Source: Theocolax elegans (lineage: Eukaryota > Arthropoda > Insecta > Hymenoptera > Cerocephalidae). Taken from it: a stretch of 64,000 bases of DNA. Below the pieces are notes generated by a model. That model searched no databases, was not told the origin of the DNA, and was given only the letters and a program-made list of their open reading frames with translations. The position numbers were made by a program, and so were the translations under genes. Each line of letters begins with the position of its first letter. Positions within the stretch are counted from its first letter, which is position 1. Where the stretch lies: assembly GCA_026168455.1 (NCBI GenBank), contig CM047428.1:37811546-37875545 (forward strand), read 5' to 3'. Below, piece by piece: positions 21,697-32,615 of this stretch.

Positions 21697-22614
21697 TCAT
21701 GTAATATGAAGCAACAAAGCAGACGTAGCTGGTGGAAAATTATCTCGAGACTCGAATTCCAGACGTACATCTACGGGAACGCCTTTCAAGGACTCATTTT
21801 GCTTGGAACATTCGATTACTATTAAAGGAATATGACTTTTGAATTGATCTCTCTTCAACATTGGCTCCAATATCTCTTTATCGTAGTAAGCATGTTGAAA
21901 GTCAGCAAACATCTCACACAATATAGAGTATTGATTTTGAGCTATATTCACATTTAAGTTTTCATACGGATAGTACTGTGAATTAAGAAATAATTTCACG
22001 TTACTTATATTACAATGATCAAATCGACTTGCATTAGCTCGTGCTTGACTTTTTCGATTGGTCTGAAATCCAAGAATAACAAATCGTGGTTTTTCCAACT
22101 GATTAGATGTTTTCACTGTTCAAACATGTTTAGTTGTAGCTGGAAGCAGTGGATACTCAAACAACTCCCAACTACGAAAACTCATATCGATAGGTTTACT
22201 CTTTTGAATATGATTGAGTAGACGAATGTTAAATACGTTATTTACTGACACATAAGGCATAAACCACTTGATTTTATTCAATTCAATTCTCAAATCTTCT
22301 ACATCTGTTTAAATTATAGCATTCAAGTCATTCCTAGATCTTATAAGTATAAGCTCATGTTTTACGTTGATAATGATTTTTTGCTAATCCTCCGCAAATC
22401 CTAGAATCATGTTCAAAGATATAGTAACATCAAAGTATCCTGTATCGTTAGTGATTTTCTGTTCTTCTTTAACGTCAAGCCAACCAGCATTCTCAATAAT
22501 CGATGTTTGACTAGGATTGAATGATGGCCAACCTTTCATGAGTGTCGTAAGACCCACATTTTTACACTTATCAATTTCTACAGCATTAATTTTATATCGC
22601 ATCTCCTCAAACAT
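21697..22614 (-). pseudogene. Major capsid-like protein of Polinton/adintovirus type, interrupted
   Basis: Two main segments: 22614-22384 (EIDKCKNVGLTTLMKGWPSF, AGWLDVKEEQKITNDTGYFD, ISLNMILGFAED) and 22116-21697 (LEKPRFVILGFQTNR, SRFDHCNISNVKLFLNSQYY, IPLIVIECSKQNESL, VDVRLEFES). Between them the frame is broken by stops near 22382, 22310 and 22118. The order and motifs are those of the double-jelly-roll capsid protein of Polinton-like elements that assembles the icosahedral shell. It lies downstream of the protease and core genes on the same strand, as expected for a virion gene block. Confidence 0.65.
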
Positions 22615-22922
22615 ATGAAAGATGGCGTTGTTGACTCAAGCTGTTTTTTTAGTAACATTATTATTAATTTTTTTAGTAACATTATTGGTAAAAGACACTC
22701 TATATCCTCAATTTCATAACTACCAGTGGGTAGTAATATTACCTCTGAGTCTACGTAAAACTTATTACAATCTATATCTATGTTAGGTATTGAATTAAAA
22801 GTTAAAAGTTCTACCAAACCAAGAACGTAGTTTTTATGCGGTGAAAATTTAATTGGTGGAAAGTATTCTGCTTCTAGAATAGAAGAAATACGTGAAAGAC
22901 TTAAAGTAAATGAATTCTCCAT
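22578..22922 (-). pseudogene. Capsid-associated protein / N-terminal capsid segment
   Basis: Begins MENSFTLSLSRISSILEAE with YFPPIKFSPHKNYVLGLVEL, TFNSIPNIDIDCNKFYV and LLPTGSYEIEDIE. A short tandem duplication (TTTTTTTAGTAACATTATTA-type, 22648-22690) breaks the frame before it runs into the capsid frame at 22614. It could be the N-terminus of the same capsid gene or a separate small jelly-roll protein. Beta-rich composition fits either. Confidence 0.5.
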
Positions 22923-22973
22923 GATTGTTTTAATTATACAGAGTATAATCAGAAAATCTTCTCCTTATATACC

Positions 22974-23432
22974 TTACAGCTGATTGCATAAAAACTGTAA
23001 ACATATGGGACCGCAATTGTATGTATCAAAATCTTGATATCTCTCATGATTATACTTTACTCTATCTACTCCTAAATATAACATTAAATCTAAAGGTGAT
23101 CTAAGATCACCAAAGCTATCTAAATAAACTACTTCTCTGCCCAGTTTTCGATACGCTACCCAATATGTATCTGAACCTCTTCGATCACCTAAGTTTACAA
23201 TACCTGACTCATTTTTATGTGGTTCACCAGTAGGTAATCCATCCCGCATAAATACATCTCTAAAATGTTGAATATTTAAATCTTTAGCATATTTTATGAG
23301 ATCATAGTCAGTGAGAGCTCTCCGTGAGAGTCTTATTTCATTAAACTTTTTTTTTAAATTATTTAAACGAATACTTAAACCTGTCTTATGAGGTTCCAAA
23401 TAAAGACATTTACCGAAAGCAATATCTTCCAT
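22974..23432 (-). pseudogene. Adenain-type (C5) cysteine protease of Polinton-like element, catalytic His altered
   Basis: About 152 residues from MEDIAFGKCLYL. The family layout is clear: LGDRRGSDTYWVAYRKLG, VVYLDSFGDLRSP and the nucleophile region TYNCGPICLQFL. In adenovirus-type maturation proteases the residue before W-V-A-Y is the catalytic His. Here the codon at 23163-23165 reads TAT (Tyr). The Cys and the DSFG segment remain. The frame is otherwise open, so the loss of the His could have inactivated the element before other decay. The role in the family is cleavage of capsid and core precursors during maturation. Confidence 0.8.
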
Positions 23433-23451
23433 TTTCCTGTTATGTCTTTCA

Positions 23452-24050
23452 TTACTGCACCAAACCAGCAAATATAAGTACCAACATTGGTAGAAATCCT
23501 CCTGCTTTTCGAGTGATAGGTAATACTCGAGGAAGCTTTACATAACTTTTACTTCCAGATTCTTTTACAGCTTTATGTGCCCCGTCAAAAGCAGATAAAA
23601 TAGCCTTTCGCGCACACTTTCCAGGAACAATAGATTTAGAAGCAACTTTTACTATCTTAGCAAATGGAACATGCTTCCTTTTCTTCTTTTGTACCCCCAT
23701 ACCAAGTTTTGACTTTAAGTTCATAGCGTTCGTAACAGTGTAAACATCAACTTTTTCAGCAATACCAGAGCCTTTAGATATAGCTCGATTTCAAGCTTTT
23801 TCTGCTAAAGTTTTATCAGCTATATTTCTCGCTTGATCGTTTTCACTATTTTGTAAGTACGCGATGTCGTGCTTTTTGCAAGCTTCGTCAATGGATTAAT
23901 TCCTGCATCACCTCTCGCCAATCGCTTATGTAATTTAGTATCTGATCCACAATACTGATATCCGGGTAAATACAACTCAAATGGTAACTTATTGATAATT
24001 TTTGTTAGGAAGCCACTACCGTGGCGTTGTCGCTTACGATATACAATCAT
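23452..24050 (-). pseudogene. PLA2-domain and basic core protein, frameshifted
   Basis: The N-terminal part (24050 to about 23880) has LPGYQYCGSDTKLHKRLARG and DAGINPL, a parvovirus VP1-type phospholipase A2 signature. The catalytic-type segment CKKHDIAYLQNS follows in another frame after a shift near 23880. An in-frame TGA lies near 23790. The C-terminal part (23724-23452) is strongly basic (QKKKRKHVPFAKIVK) and ends with PRVLPITRKAGGFLPMLVLI, like the membrane/core-active tails of Polinton core proteins. In related viruses the PLA2 domain helps the particle breach endosomal membranes. Broken here. Confidence 0.65.
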
Positions 24051-24147
24051 TATCTTTGAAGGTTAATGAGAGACTGATAACATAGGTATATAAGCACTCT
24101 GTTTATAGGTGTACGAATAGTTGTAATTGATATTTCAAACAGATAAC

Positions 24148-24630
24148 ATGGATTTTAAAGAGCAAAGTATAAAACTACCGATAGTAAATTTTGATACTAT
24201 CACTAAGCAGGACAAGAGAACTAATCGACATGGAGAATTGCTTCCAGACAGTATTCGTGCTGTCTTTTGTATACCATCGAATTGTGGGAAACCCAACAGT
24301 TTATTAGCCCTTATAATACATCCTAATGGTCTGAGGTTTGAAAATGTATATGTATACTAAAAATCATTAAATCAAGCCAAATATAAATTTTTAAAGGAGC
24401 TATTGGAACTTTTGGAAACAATACAATATTTTCCGTTTAGTGAACATGATCAAGTAGTAGCTCCAAATGAAGTACATCCAAATTCAATAATGATATTCGA
24501 TGATGTAGCATGTGAAAAGTAGGATGATGTAAAATCTTATTTCTGCATGGGTAGACATAAGAATGTAGACTGCTTCTATCTTTGTCTGTCTTACGCTCAC
24601 ATTCCAAAGCATTTAGTACGAGAAAATTAA
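24148..24630 (+). pseudogene. Packaging ATPase of Polinton-like element B, decayed
   Basis: Starts MDFKEQSIKLPIVNFD and includes a degenerate Walker A, IPSNCGKPNSLL, where the Ser/Thr after GK is Pro. Stops follow at 24358 and near 24520. Walker B survives in another segment as NSIMIFDDVACE, then CLSYAHIPKHLVREN. It runs divergently from the core/protease/capsid block, a common Polinton layout. The ATPase in element A is clearly a different lineage. Confidence 0.7.
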
Positions 24631-24639
24631 AAAATAGTG

Positions 24640-24856
24640 TAATAAACAGCTAAATAATAAACTTTTTAATATATTAATTAACATTAACATTTCGAATTTA
24701 ATTACAAAATTCTGTTTCATTTAAGTAGATTAAAAACTTTATTGTTAAAATTTCAGTTTATTCGATGAAGTGGTTTCTAAGATATATTTAGTATTAATTT
24801 ATTAATTAATAAATTATTTAAAATGCATAAAGTAATTAAATAATTAAATAATAAGG
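24640..24856. other. AT-rich spacer
   Basis: No gene or repeat recognised; mostly AATTAAT-type runs. Confidence 0.35.
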
Positions 24857-25080
24857 CTTGACATTTCCTTATCGGCCATTTTTCAATCTCCCCATTCTCT
24901 TAAATTTGTCGCATATTAACGTGTCCAATAACAAATGAATCGACCAATATTCGATCTCGTCTTCCCCTCTCCAGGCGCTCCCTCCACGCATCGCTTTCGG
25001 TCTCACTGCACCGCCCATCGCCGGCTGCCGCGCTCTGATTGGCTCGAATTAATAATGTTTAACTAACAGTAACTTAAGAA
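24857..25080 (-). repeat. Interspersed repeat, copy 1 (reverse of 41885-42125)
   Basis: Shares with 41885-42125, in inverted orientation, GCCAATCAGAGCGCCGC-like, GGCGATGGGCGGTGCAG, GCGATGCGTGGAGGGAGCG and TTAATATGCGACAAATT. Much more GC-rich than its surroundings. Probably a fragment of an unidentified transposon. Confidence 0.65.
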
Positions 25081-25217
25081 ATAAGCTTCAAATCAAAATT
25101 TTCTAAAGGAAAAAGTTGCTTAAAATCTCCTGCTCTGTATGCATGCCGAAGGAACGGAATCATTAAAAGATCACCTTGTATATTAAACTGAATATAAATT
25201 ACACAATCAGTTCAAAA

Positions 25218-25481
25218 ATGAGTGTTGACGTGTTTGAATGTAATCTTAAACGAGGTACAGCTAGTCGAGGCCCACTTGGTGTGGGTTTCAAAATGACTAA
25301 CGATGGTCAATATTATTTAGACAACAAGCGATTATGCAATGTCGCATCGCCTATTGAAGCAAATGAAGCAGTGAATATTGAAACATTACAACGTAAGCTA
25401 AGAATGGAGATTGAAAGATTAGTTCACATTATACCTCGACTAAAAGATGATCTTAATAATATACAGTGGTTGATTCTATGA
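25218..25481 (+). CDS. Short fibre-like protein of Polinton-like element B (tentative)
   Basis: 87 residues starting MSVDVFECNLKRGT. Gly-rich SRGPLGVGFKMTNDGQYYLD, DNKRLCNVASPIEANEAVNI and a helical LQRKLRMEIERLVHIIPRLK follow. A Gly/beta N-terminus followed by a heptad-like helix suggests a trimeric spike or fibre protein, but I cannot confirm this. Confidence 0.4.
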   Translation: MSVDVFECNLKRGTASRGPLGVGFKMTNDGQYYLDNKRLCNVASPIEANEAVNIETLQRKLRMEIERLVHIIPRLKDDLNNIQWLIL

Positions 25482-25619
25482 GCAAGAGTTGCAAAAAGCT
25501 AAATATGACAATGTTTATCTTGTAGAGAAAATATTAAAAAAAAAGAAAATAATGTCTTTGTAAAGTGGTTAGAATTTGATATTTCTCACAACAGTTGGAT
25601 TAATAAAACAGAAATATAA
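25470..25619 (+). pseudogene. Chromodomain-like fragment, probably the tail of a Polinton integrase
   Basis: Overlapping in another frame: YEQELQKAKYDNVYLVEKIL, a frameshift in an A run near 25540, then VFVKWLEFDISHNSWINKTE and stop. The VYLVEKIL...VKWL.F....NSW pattern is the chromodomain fold found at the C-terminus of Polinton and chromoviral integrases, where it binds chromatin to guide insertion. The catalytic integrase core is absent, so a deletion has removed it. Confidence 0.5.
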
Positions 25620-25755
25620 AAAAAGAGAGAAAATGGCGAAGGCCCCACCTACGCCTTCAACCCGTGAGAAACAACCAACTTAATCATCACTAATGGGTCT
25701 TATACAATGAATTAAATCAATGTATAAAACACACTTGTGACCTTTTTTCTCTCCT

Positions 25756-26090
25756 TAAATTTTCTCTCTTTTTTATTTTTTATTTTGTTTTTTTATTTAT
25801 TTTTTTTATTTATTACATTATATAAATATTGTAAATCACAAAATTCAAATTTATCAGCACCATGATATAATATAAATAAAACCAATTTATTTACCTCCAT
25901 CAGCTCTGTCCGTCATTGGTCGTTAAATTTTCTCTCTTTTTTATTTTTTATTTTGTTTTTTTATTTATTTTTTTTATTTATTACATTATATAAATATTGT
26001 AAATCACAAAATTCAAATTTATCAGCACCATGATATAATATAAATAAAACCAATTTATTTACCTCCATCAGCTCTGTCCGTCATTGGTCG
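25756..26090 (+). repeat. 167-bp exact tandem duplication
   Basis: TAAATTTTCTCTCTTTTTTA at 25756 recurs at 25923, and both copies end GCTCTGTCCGTCATTGGTCG. The copies are virtually identical, so the duplication is recent. Confidence 0.9.
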
Positions 26091-26099
26091 TAGCAGCAT

Positions 26100-28640
26100 C
26101 TGCATAAGTTCTTCATCATTGGGTTCTACCTCTTCATTTGCTTCCCCCCCTTTAATAGCTTCCCTCTCTTCATCCCTCATCGACTGTAATAACATCTGCA
26201 AAAGTTCCTCATCCTCCTCATCCAGAATGCTGTAATGCCTTCATGGTAATGTGTCGGTAGTATTCGGCAACAGATGGCTTTATCACCATGTGAACTTAGA
26301 GCAATTTTATGCTCTTTTTCCGTACGAACGATATGATTTCTGGAGCAAATATTATTCTGTTGACAACTTACTATTGATTGATTGAACAAACATTTTTTAT
26401 AGTCATCGAAACTGATGCTTGTTTGCACAACATTTCCTTGATACCTTTCGCTTTCTTTATAGGTTTGACATTCTCGATGAGGACACTATACATCTTGCTG
26501 CGTAATCCGATGAATTCTGTCATAATTTGACCATTACACTCATCTTTCATCAATCCTACACTTTTCTTGTTTCTTCGTGGTATTCCAAAATGATTATTCT
26601 CCGGATAGTTGGATGTGTCAAATCTTTCAATGTCTTCTTTCATTAACTGATAAATGTCAACACCGCGAATTTCATAAATAAGACTATTTGTATCGGTATA
26701 TAAAAGTTTACACTTGTTTCCTATACGTTCCCTCATATATGAATAGTGAAAGTCATAAATAAGAGTTTTTGATATATCAAGAACTGATAAGTCAACATAT
26801 TGTGACGGGCATAACCATATATATAGACGTATGGTTATGCTCCAGTCACATAGCGTAATAGCTCAAGCGGTAGAGTGTAAGCGCGCCACGCAAGAGGTCC
26901 GGGTTCAAGCCCGACTCTCGGAAGATTTTTTAATTGTTTAAATTAATTTATTTAAACAATTAATAAATCAAAATTGATAAAATTTATAATTTTATTTAAA
27001 AAGTTTTTTATTTTGCAAAATTTAGTTACGACTACAATTGACTAAGTTGCAAATTTATATTGTTTATAGTTAATATTAGTAAAATTTGTAAATTTCTTTA
27101 AATTATATATTATATTTATAAAAAGTATATGTAAGAAAAGTAATAAAATATAAATAAGTATTTGAACAATAAATTAAAGTAAAATGAATTTTATCAATTA
27201 AAAATAAAATTATGATTATTAGCATCATAGTACATAAGATATGATTCCTCTTCATCATCTTTGTAATTCTCACTCATATACTTATTATTTGTCTTTTCAT
27301 ATCTACTACAGCATTGACTAATTCCTCCTCTGACACCTCTCTTAATAAATAGCAACATATCTACATCTGTGAATAATTCGAGCTGCACTTGTGTATACTT
27401 TAACATTGCATCCCATGTTAAACCAGGTGTAGTATATTAATGTGCAGGATCGAGTCCATACGCATCCATACAAGTCTTACGAAAATTTTCAAATACATCT
27501 GTAAGTAATAGTACATCTGTTTTTAAGTATAAATCAGAGTATTTACCAAGTGTTTGAATGTTAAACAGCTTCTACATATTCATTGCATGCTCGTAATCAG
27601 CATCTGAGATATCACTGTTGTACAATTTACTAAAAAAATCTTTTTGTGATGGAAGCTGTGTTTCTAAACGAATTTACATAATCATTAGGAAAAACACCTT
27701 TTCGGAGCAACAATTGTATCTGTTTTGTAGTATAACCATCTTCAATTTTAAATACAAAATTAGTAATACAAAGAGTTTTTAAATATGATGCTAATTTCTG
27801 TAGAGATGAAGCCATAAATCTAAATGAATCTATGAATCTAAAATTTATGTCACTTCCATCAACATACTTTGTAAAAGAAATATAACATTGTTATTTTCCG
27901 GAATAAGATGTACGCGTCCCTTGAAATTAACTGCAGAAGCAAGCTCTTTAGTAATAAAATGAGAGTCATACCCAGTAAGATTGTGAAATACAACAGGTAT
28001 AAATCTTGTATCTTTGAAGTTTATGTTACAACCTTCATGTGCAGCTCCTCTATATTTCCCAGTCAAATGACAATGATCTCGAACTTTTATTTGATCAGCA
28101 GAGAAGATTTTTCCGCATATATGACAGTACGTCGCCTCTTTGAACTGCTGTGTTTCTACAGGTGTAAGATACATTGGTTCAGGTGAGCTGTGTAACTGTT
28201 CCAATTGAACACGAAGTGATTGAAGTTCTTCGATAAACCATTCAGCAGGAGTCATTTTACAGATTTCATCATCTTGTCTATAGCTTCGATAAGTTGATTT
28301 TGAATCATCAAAACTACACTTAAGATAGTACCCTATGTTGTATGCTTGCTGCTCTTGAAACGCACGTTCATCTCCTTCCACAAATTTAAGCAGACACTCA
28401 AAATCTGCATAAATCACGTATGGTACTTTTAATTGATGACTAAAGTTCTTGAATGGGAGTGTATTATTTTTTATCGTAGGCAATGTAATCTTACGTTTAT
28501 TCATTTGACTACAATGAAGTACATGATTATGAAGCTTATCAATTGAATAAAAGAAACGCAAACATCTATCACAGACATAACATTTTTATTAACATGTTTT
28601 GTCAATTGACTCCTCATCAATCTCGATAAATGCTTTATTA
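26100..28640 (-). pseudogene. Protein-primed DNA polymerase B of Polinton-like element B, central and C-terminal part
   Basis: Reading from 28640 down: a zinc-finger-like CYVCDRCL segment, exonuclease motif YVIYADFECLL (near 28420-28390), CHICGK...DHCHLTGKYRG zinc-binding region, then HNLTGYDSHFI. After a gap come LQKLASYL (27800) and, at 26736-26371, the palm segment [13 protein letters not shown]. In the family this reads DTDS, so Asp to Asn has occurred at the catalytic site. It continues with a basic C-terminal part. Stops and shifts occur at about 28580, 27840, 27630, 27180 and 26371. It replicates linear element DNA in intact relatives. Confidence 0.8.
26803..26930 (+). ncRNA. tRNA-like (Pol III type 2 promoter) sequence with 5' hairpin
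   Basis: Box A-like TAGCTCAAGCGG (26859-26870) and box B-like GGTTCAAGCCC (26902-26912) are separated by about 31 bp, with TTTTT terminator at 26926. The acceptor stem does not pair, so this is a tRNA-derived SINE or relic, not a tRNA gene. Immediately upstream, TGTGAC...CATAACCATA pairs with TATGGTTATG...GTCACA. It interrupts the polymerase remnant. Confidence 0.6.
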
Positions 28641-28646
28641 GTACAT

Positions 28647-30027
28647 CGTCGTTCCCCGATAAGAAGGGGCTACCTCGGAATCCGATTATAAAAGGTGCTA
28701 CTTCGGAATCCGGTTATAAAAGGTGCTACCTCGGAGCCCGGTTATAAAAGGTGCTACCTCGGAGTCCGGTTATAAAAGGTGCTACCTCGGAGTCTGGTTT
28801 TAAAAGGTGCTACCTTGGAGTCCGGTTATAAAAGGTGTTAACTCGGAGTCCGGTTATAAAAGGTGATAACTCAGGAACGAATTTTTCGTCTATGATTTTA
28901 AGTTGGTACTACTGCCGGTTTAGCTCAGCAATAATATTGATAATTGTTTTTTGGCAATTTTATACAAGATTATTTTTATTTATCTATTATTTAACGTTGT
29001 ACTCTTATTTTTAATGCGGAATTTAACAATATATCATAAAACTTAATACCGTAACATAATGTTTATAATAATTCTAATTAAAACAAAATAGATGAAATAT
29101 ACACTTTAGTCAATTGTTGGTTTTAAATAACTCAATTTTTATAATACATTTCGACACAACTGCCGAAGGTTCTGATTTACGGAGTGAGATTTTTTCGCTA
29201 GAGTTAAACAAGGGAGAGAAATGGAATAAGGTACAAAATGATTCGAATACAACCGCCAAAATTGAATAGTTGACATGCTTTAAAATTGTTTAAGAGGTAT
29301 CAGTGTTAAATTACATTTGTCAAATTAAAATTAAAATTGCGAAAAATGGCAGTTTGCGAGAAATTATTAAAATTTACGCATTTAGCTTATATTTTTATCA
29401 TTTAAACATACTTAATTATTATTTACCATGTATTTTCTGCAGTTACTACTCATCATAATTAGTTTTTTAACTTTTGCAGTAGTATAATTTATAATTTTAT
29501 AATTTATCAATGATTATCTATTGAATCTATATATGAAATTATCAAAGTTTAGTACATATATATGTCGACGTAATTTTCTTATTTTGGAGATTAAAATATA
29601 AAAAGAAACAGTTTAAAATGTATTCAAACTAAATAATAACTTTACCTGAATTACGTTTATTTAAATTTTTTGATGATATACGCATAGGTACTACTAAATA
29701 ATAATAAATAACTAATAGATAAATAAAAATAATCTTTTATAAAATTGCCAAAAACAATTGTCAATCTTATTGCTGAGCTTACACTTGCAGTAGTACCAAC
29801 TTAAAATCATAGACTGAAATTTCGCTCCTGAGTTATCACCTTTTATAACCGGACTCTAAGGTAGCACCTTTTATAACCGGACTCCGAGGTAGCACCTTTT
29901 ATAACCGGACTCCGAGGTAGCACCTTTTACAACCGGGCTCCGAGATAGCACCTTTTATAACCGGATTCCGAGGTAGCACCTTTTATAACCGGATTCCGAG
30001 GTAGCATCTTCTTATCGGGGAACGACG
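28647..30027. mobile_element. Foldback element with 28-bp subrepeats in its arms
   Basis: Terminal inverted repeats start CGTCGTTCCCCGATAAGAAG (28647) and end with its complement at 30027. Each arm contains about seven copies of a 28-bp unit of type GGTGCTACCTCGGAGTCCGG + TTATAAAA, then a unique arm with GGTACTACTGCC and AGCTCAGCAATAATATTGA-like sequence, giving arms of about 350 bp around a ~680-bp AT-rich core without coding potential. It splits the polymerase gene, whose N-terminal part resumes at 30040-30590. No clear target-site duplication. Confidence 0.85.
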
Positions 30028-30039
30028 ACAAAAGTGAAA

Positions 30040-30590
30040 CTATGGAAGTGATGTATCGTTATCATCGGCCTCAACATTATCTTCTGCTTCTTCATCAACA
30101 TAATAATCTTGAATAAATAATAATTTCACATGAGAATTCTTCTTACAATCTGTTATGTAACACGGATTTACCTTATAATTATTATTACACAATTTTAAAA
30201 TATATACATTTACTGAAACATCATTTTGAGATTCAAATTTATTTACTTGTTTTAGTGTATGGTCCGTGTAATTGGAAATTCTAGTCCTTGAAAATTTAAA
30301 TTATGTTCAAACTTTTTGTAAGCACTCACACGTTCACTATAAAACTTTTGAGGATGTAAACCAGCTAACACAGACCACTTGAAACATTGATCATCTAAAT
30401 TCTTTCCGTTGACACATGCTTTCTTTTTCTGAATTGAATCCGGTAGTGGTATATATGAACTTCCTTTCATGATTTCAAGTTTGTTAATATTGATGGTTAG
30501 ACTAAGAATTTGACGAAGACTTCAACCTGATCCTTTATCTTCAAATTCTTCCATTTCTCATTGTATATTTTTACAAAAACACCTTTCAAA
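30040..30590 (-). pseudogene. N-terminal part of polymerase B (element B)
   Basis: Encodes KGSSYIPLPDSIQKKKACV and LDDQCFKWSVLAGLHP with SERVSAYKKFEHNLNFQGLE, a conserved N-terminal region of Polinton-type polymerases, then YIL..CNNNYKVNPCYITDC leading to the foldback insertion. A further segment KIKDQVEVFVKFLV lies upstream (30560-30500) with stops. The 5' end is replaced by the AT-rich repeat at 30575. Confidence 0.65.
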
Positions 30591-31385
30591 AAGGTGTCAA
30601 AACCCGCAAGTATATGTGTTATTCTAATCAAACTTTGAAAATTGTTATCTGTCTGATAAATTTTAAAGTATAAGATAAAAATATCTTTGATTCTAATTCC
30701 CATATTTTCTCTACTTATTTATATTTTATTACACCTTTTCTATATCTAACTTATATTCCATAATATTTTTCTGCAATTGAAAGTATTCAATTCGAAAACA
30801 CCTTCCAAGAAGGTGTCAAAACCCGCAACTATTGTGTTATTCTAATCAAACTTTGAAAATTGTTATCTGATAAATAAATTCTGCAATTCAATCTGACATT
30901 GTTATCTAATAAATAAATAATTTTAATTCGAACTTTCTTATTTTATCTATTTCTTTGAATTTTAAATAAACATTTTTTTAAATATTACGAAAATTTCATA
31001 TAAAAAATTTCTGCAATTGAAAGAACTGAAATCAAACTGAAATCGACAAGTATTTTGAATCGTACCATAAATTTATATTTTAAATAAACATTTTTATATA
31101 TAATATTACTTAAACTTCGTAAAAAGTTTCTGCAATTGAAAGCACTGAAATCAATCTGTAATCGACAAGTATGTTGAACCATGCAAAAATTTCTACCAAT
31201 CTGAGTACAGATTTTTTTTATGAAAAGTATCTTACACTATTACTTTTCATTTCTGGCCCTCTCATGTCTCACAGTAATAAATAAATAATATTCTAATGAT
31301 ATTAATTTGTGCAAAATTAATTTCTGCAATACTAATAAATTGGACATTTCTTTTTTATTCTTTTAAATAATAAAATAATACTTGC
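30575..31385 (+). repeat. AT-rich dispersed repeat family, copy 2
   Basis: Same order as 62.77-63.62 kb. Hairpin ACACCTTTCAAAAAGGTGT near 30580, core at about 30768, 31007 and 31123, hairpin ACACCTTCCAAGAAGGTGT near 30800, ending ATAATACTTGCACCAC. Confidence 0.8.
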
Positions 31386-31984
31386 ACCACATAACAATTT
31401 TATTTATCAGATAGCAATTTTCAAAGTTTGATTAGAACAACACATATACTTGCGGGTTTTGACACGTTTTTGAAAGGTGTTTTTGATTTCAGTACTTTCA
31501 ATTGCAGAAAACTATTATGGAGTATAAATTACTTATAAAAAGGTGTAATTAAAATATAAATAAGTATAAAAAGTGTGGGAGTTAGGATCAAAGATATTTA
31601 TTTATTTCAAAATACTTGTCGATTCGAGTAAAATTTAAGTTCTTTCAACAGCAGAAAACTATTATGGAGTATAAGTTATATATAAAAAATGTGTAATTAG
31701 TATTTAAAGAAATAGAAAAATATGGGAGGTCGAATTAAAGATATGTATTTATTAGACAAGAATTTGGATAAGTGTGTTTAGAAAAACACTATACTTGCGG
31801 ATTTTCACACCTTCTTGGAAGGTGTTTTTAATTTCAGTACTTTTAAATGCAGAAAACTATTGTGTTGTATAAGTTACATATAAAAAAGGTGTAATTAAAA
31901 AAAAAGTATCTTTAAAGCACATGAATTAATTGGTAAAATTATGTAGAATCTTTATAAATACATAGTGAAGTGGTATAATAATTA
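31386..31984 (-). repeat. Inverted segments of the AT-rich repeat family
   Basis: From 31390 the family runs in reverse, head to head with the preceding copy. 31390-31600 is the reverse complement of 62700-62890, and further cores occur near 31485, 31655 and 31840. The stretch AAAGCACATGAATTAATTGG (31914) also occurs near 18987. Confidence 0.75.
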
Positions 31985-32089
31985 CACAGCCACACAAAAA
32001 AAAAAAAATTTTCTGACCTGAAGAGGAGACCTTCATATCCTATAGTATTTTGACCCGCTGAATCCGAATCCGGCTTCTGTTTGAGCCCA

Positions 32090-32615
32090 TCACGTCAGGG
32101 TCAAGGTCATTTCAAGGACAAATTGACAAAAAACCGCCCAAGCGGAAAAAAATTCTCTATCTATATGTTTTCGGGGTCGCTGAATTCGAATCCGATGTTT
32201 GTTTGACCCCATCATGTCAGGGTCAAGGTCATTTCAAGGTCAAATTGACAAAAAAGCGCCCAAGCGTAAAAAATGCTGCATCTATATGTTTTCGGGGTCG
32301 CTGAATTCGAATCCGATGTTTTTTTGACTCCATCATGTCAGGGTCAAGGTCATTTCAAGGTCAAATTGACAAAAAACCGCCCAAGCGGAAAAAATACTCT
32401 ATCTATATGTTTTCGGGGTCGCTGAATTCGAATCCGATGTTTTTTTGACTCCATCATGTCAGGGTCAAAGTCATTTCAAGGTCAAATTGACAAAAAAGCG
32501 CCCAAGCGTAAAAAAATGCTGCATCTATATGTTTTCGGGGTCGCTGAATTCGAATCCGATGTTTTTTTTACTCCATCATGTCAGGGTCAAGGTCATTTCA
32601 AGGTCAAATAGTAAT
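32090..32615 (+). repeat. Subterminal ~121-bp tandem repeats with TCAAGGTCA motifs
   Basis: Units start near 32101, 32223, 32344, 32465 and 32587. Each contains CAAATTGACAAAAAA, CGCCCAAGCG and GGTCGCTGAATTCGAATCCG. Most units carry two direct TCAAGGTCA sites (about eight in total). The right arm of the transposon has only one unit. Such subterminal repeats often bind transposase. Confidence 0.85.

Larger units (their letters stand above)
20735..30703. mobile_element. Polinton/Maverick-like element B (decayed)
   Basis: Complete set of virion modules (capsid, capsid-associated, protease, PLA2/core) on the minus strand, ATPase and fibre-like ORF plus chromodomain remnant on plus, polymerase on minus. 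It is interrupted by a tRNA-like sequence and a foldback element. The integrase core and terminal inverted repeats were not found. Confidence 0.75.

Noticed and set aside
28660..28890. Regular 28-bp direct repeats as a CRISPR-like array
   Set aside because: Units are contiguous with no spacers, mirrored at the other end of a foldback element, in a eukaryotic context.
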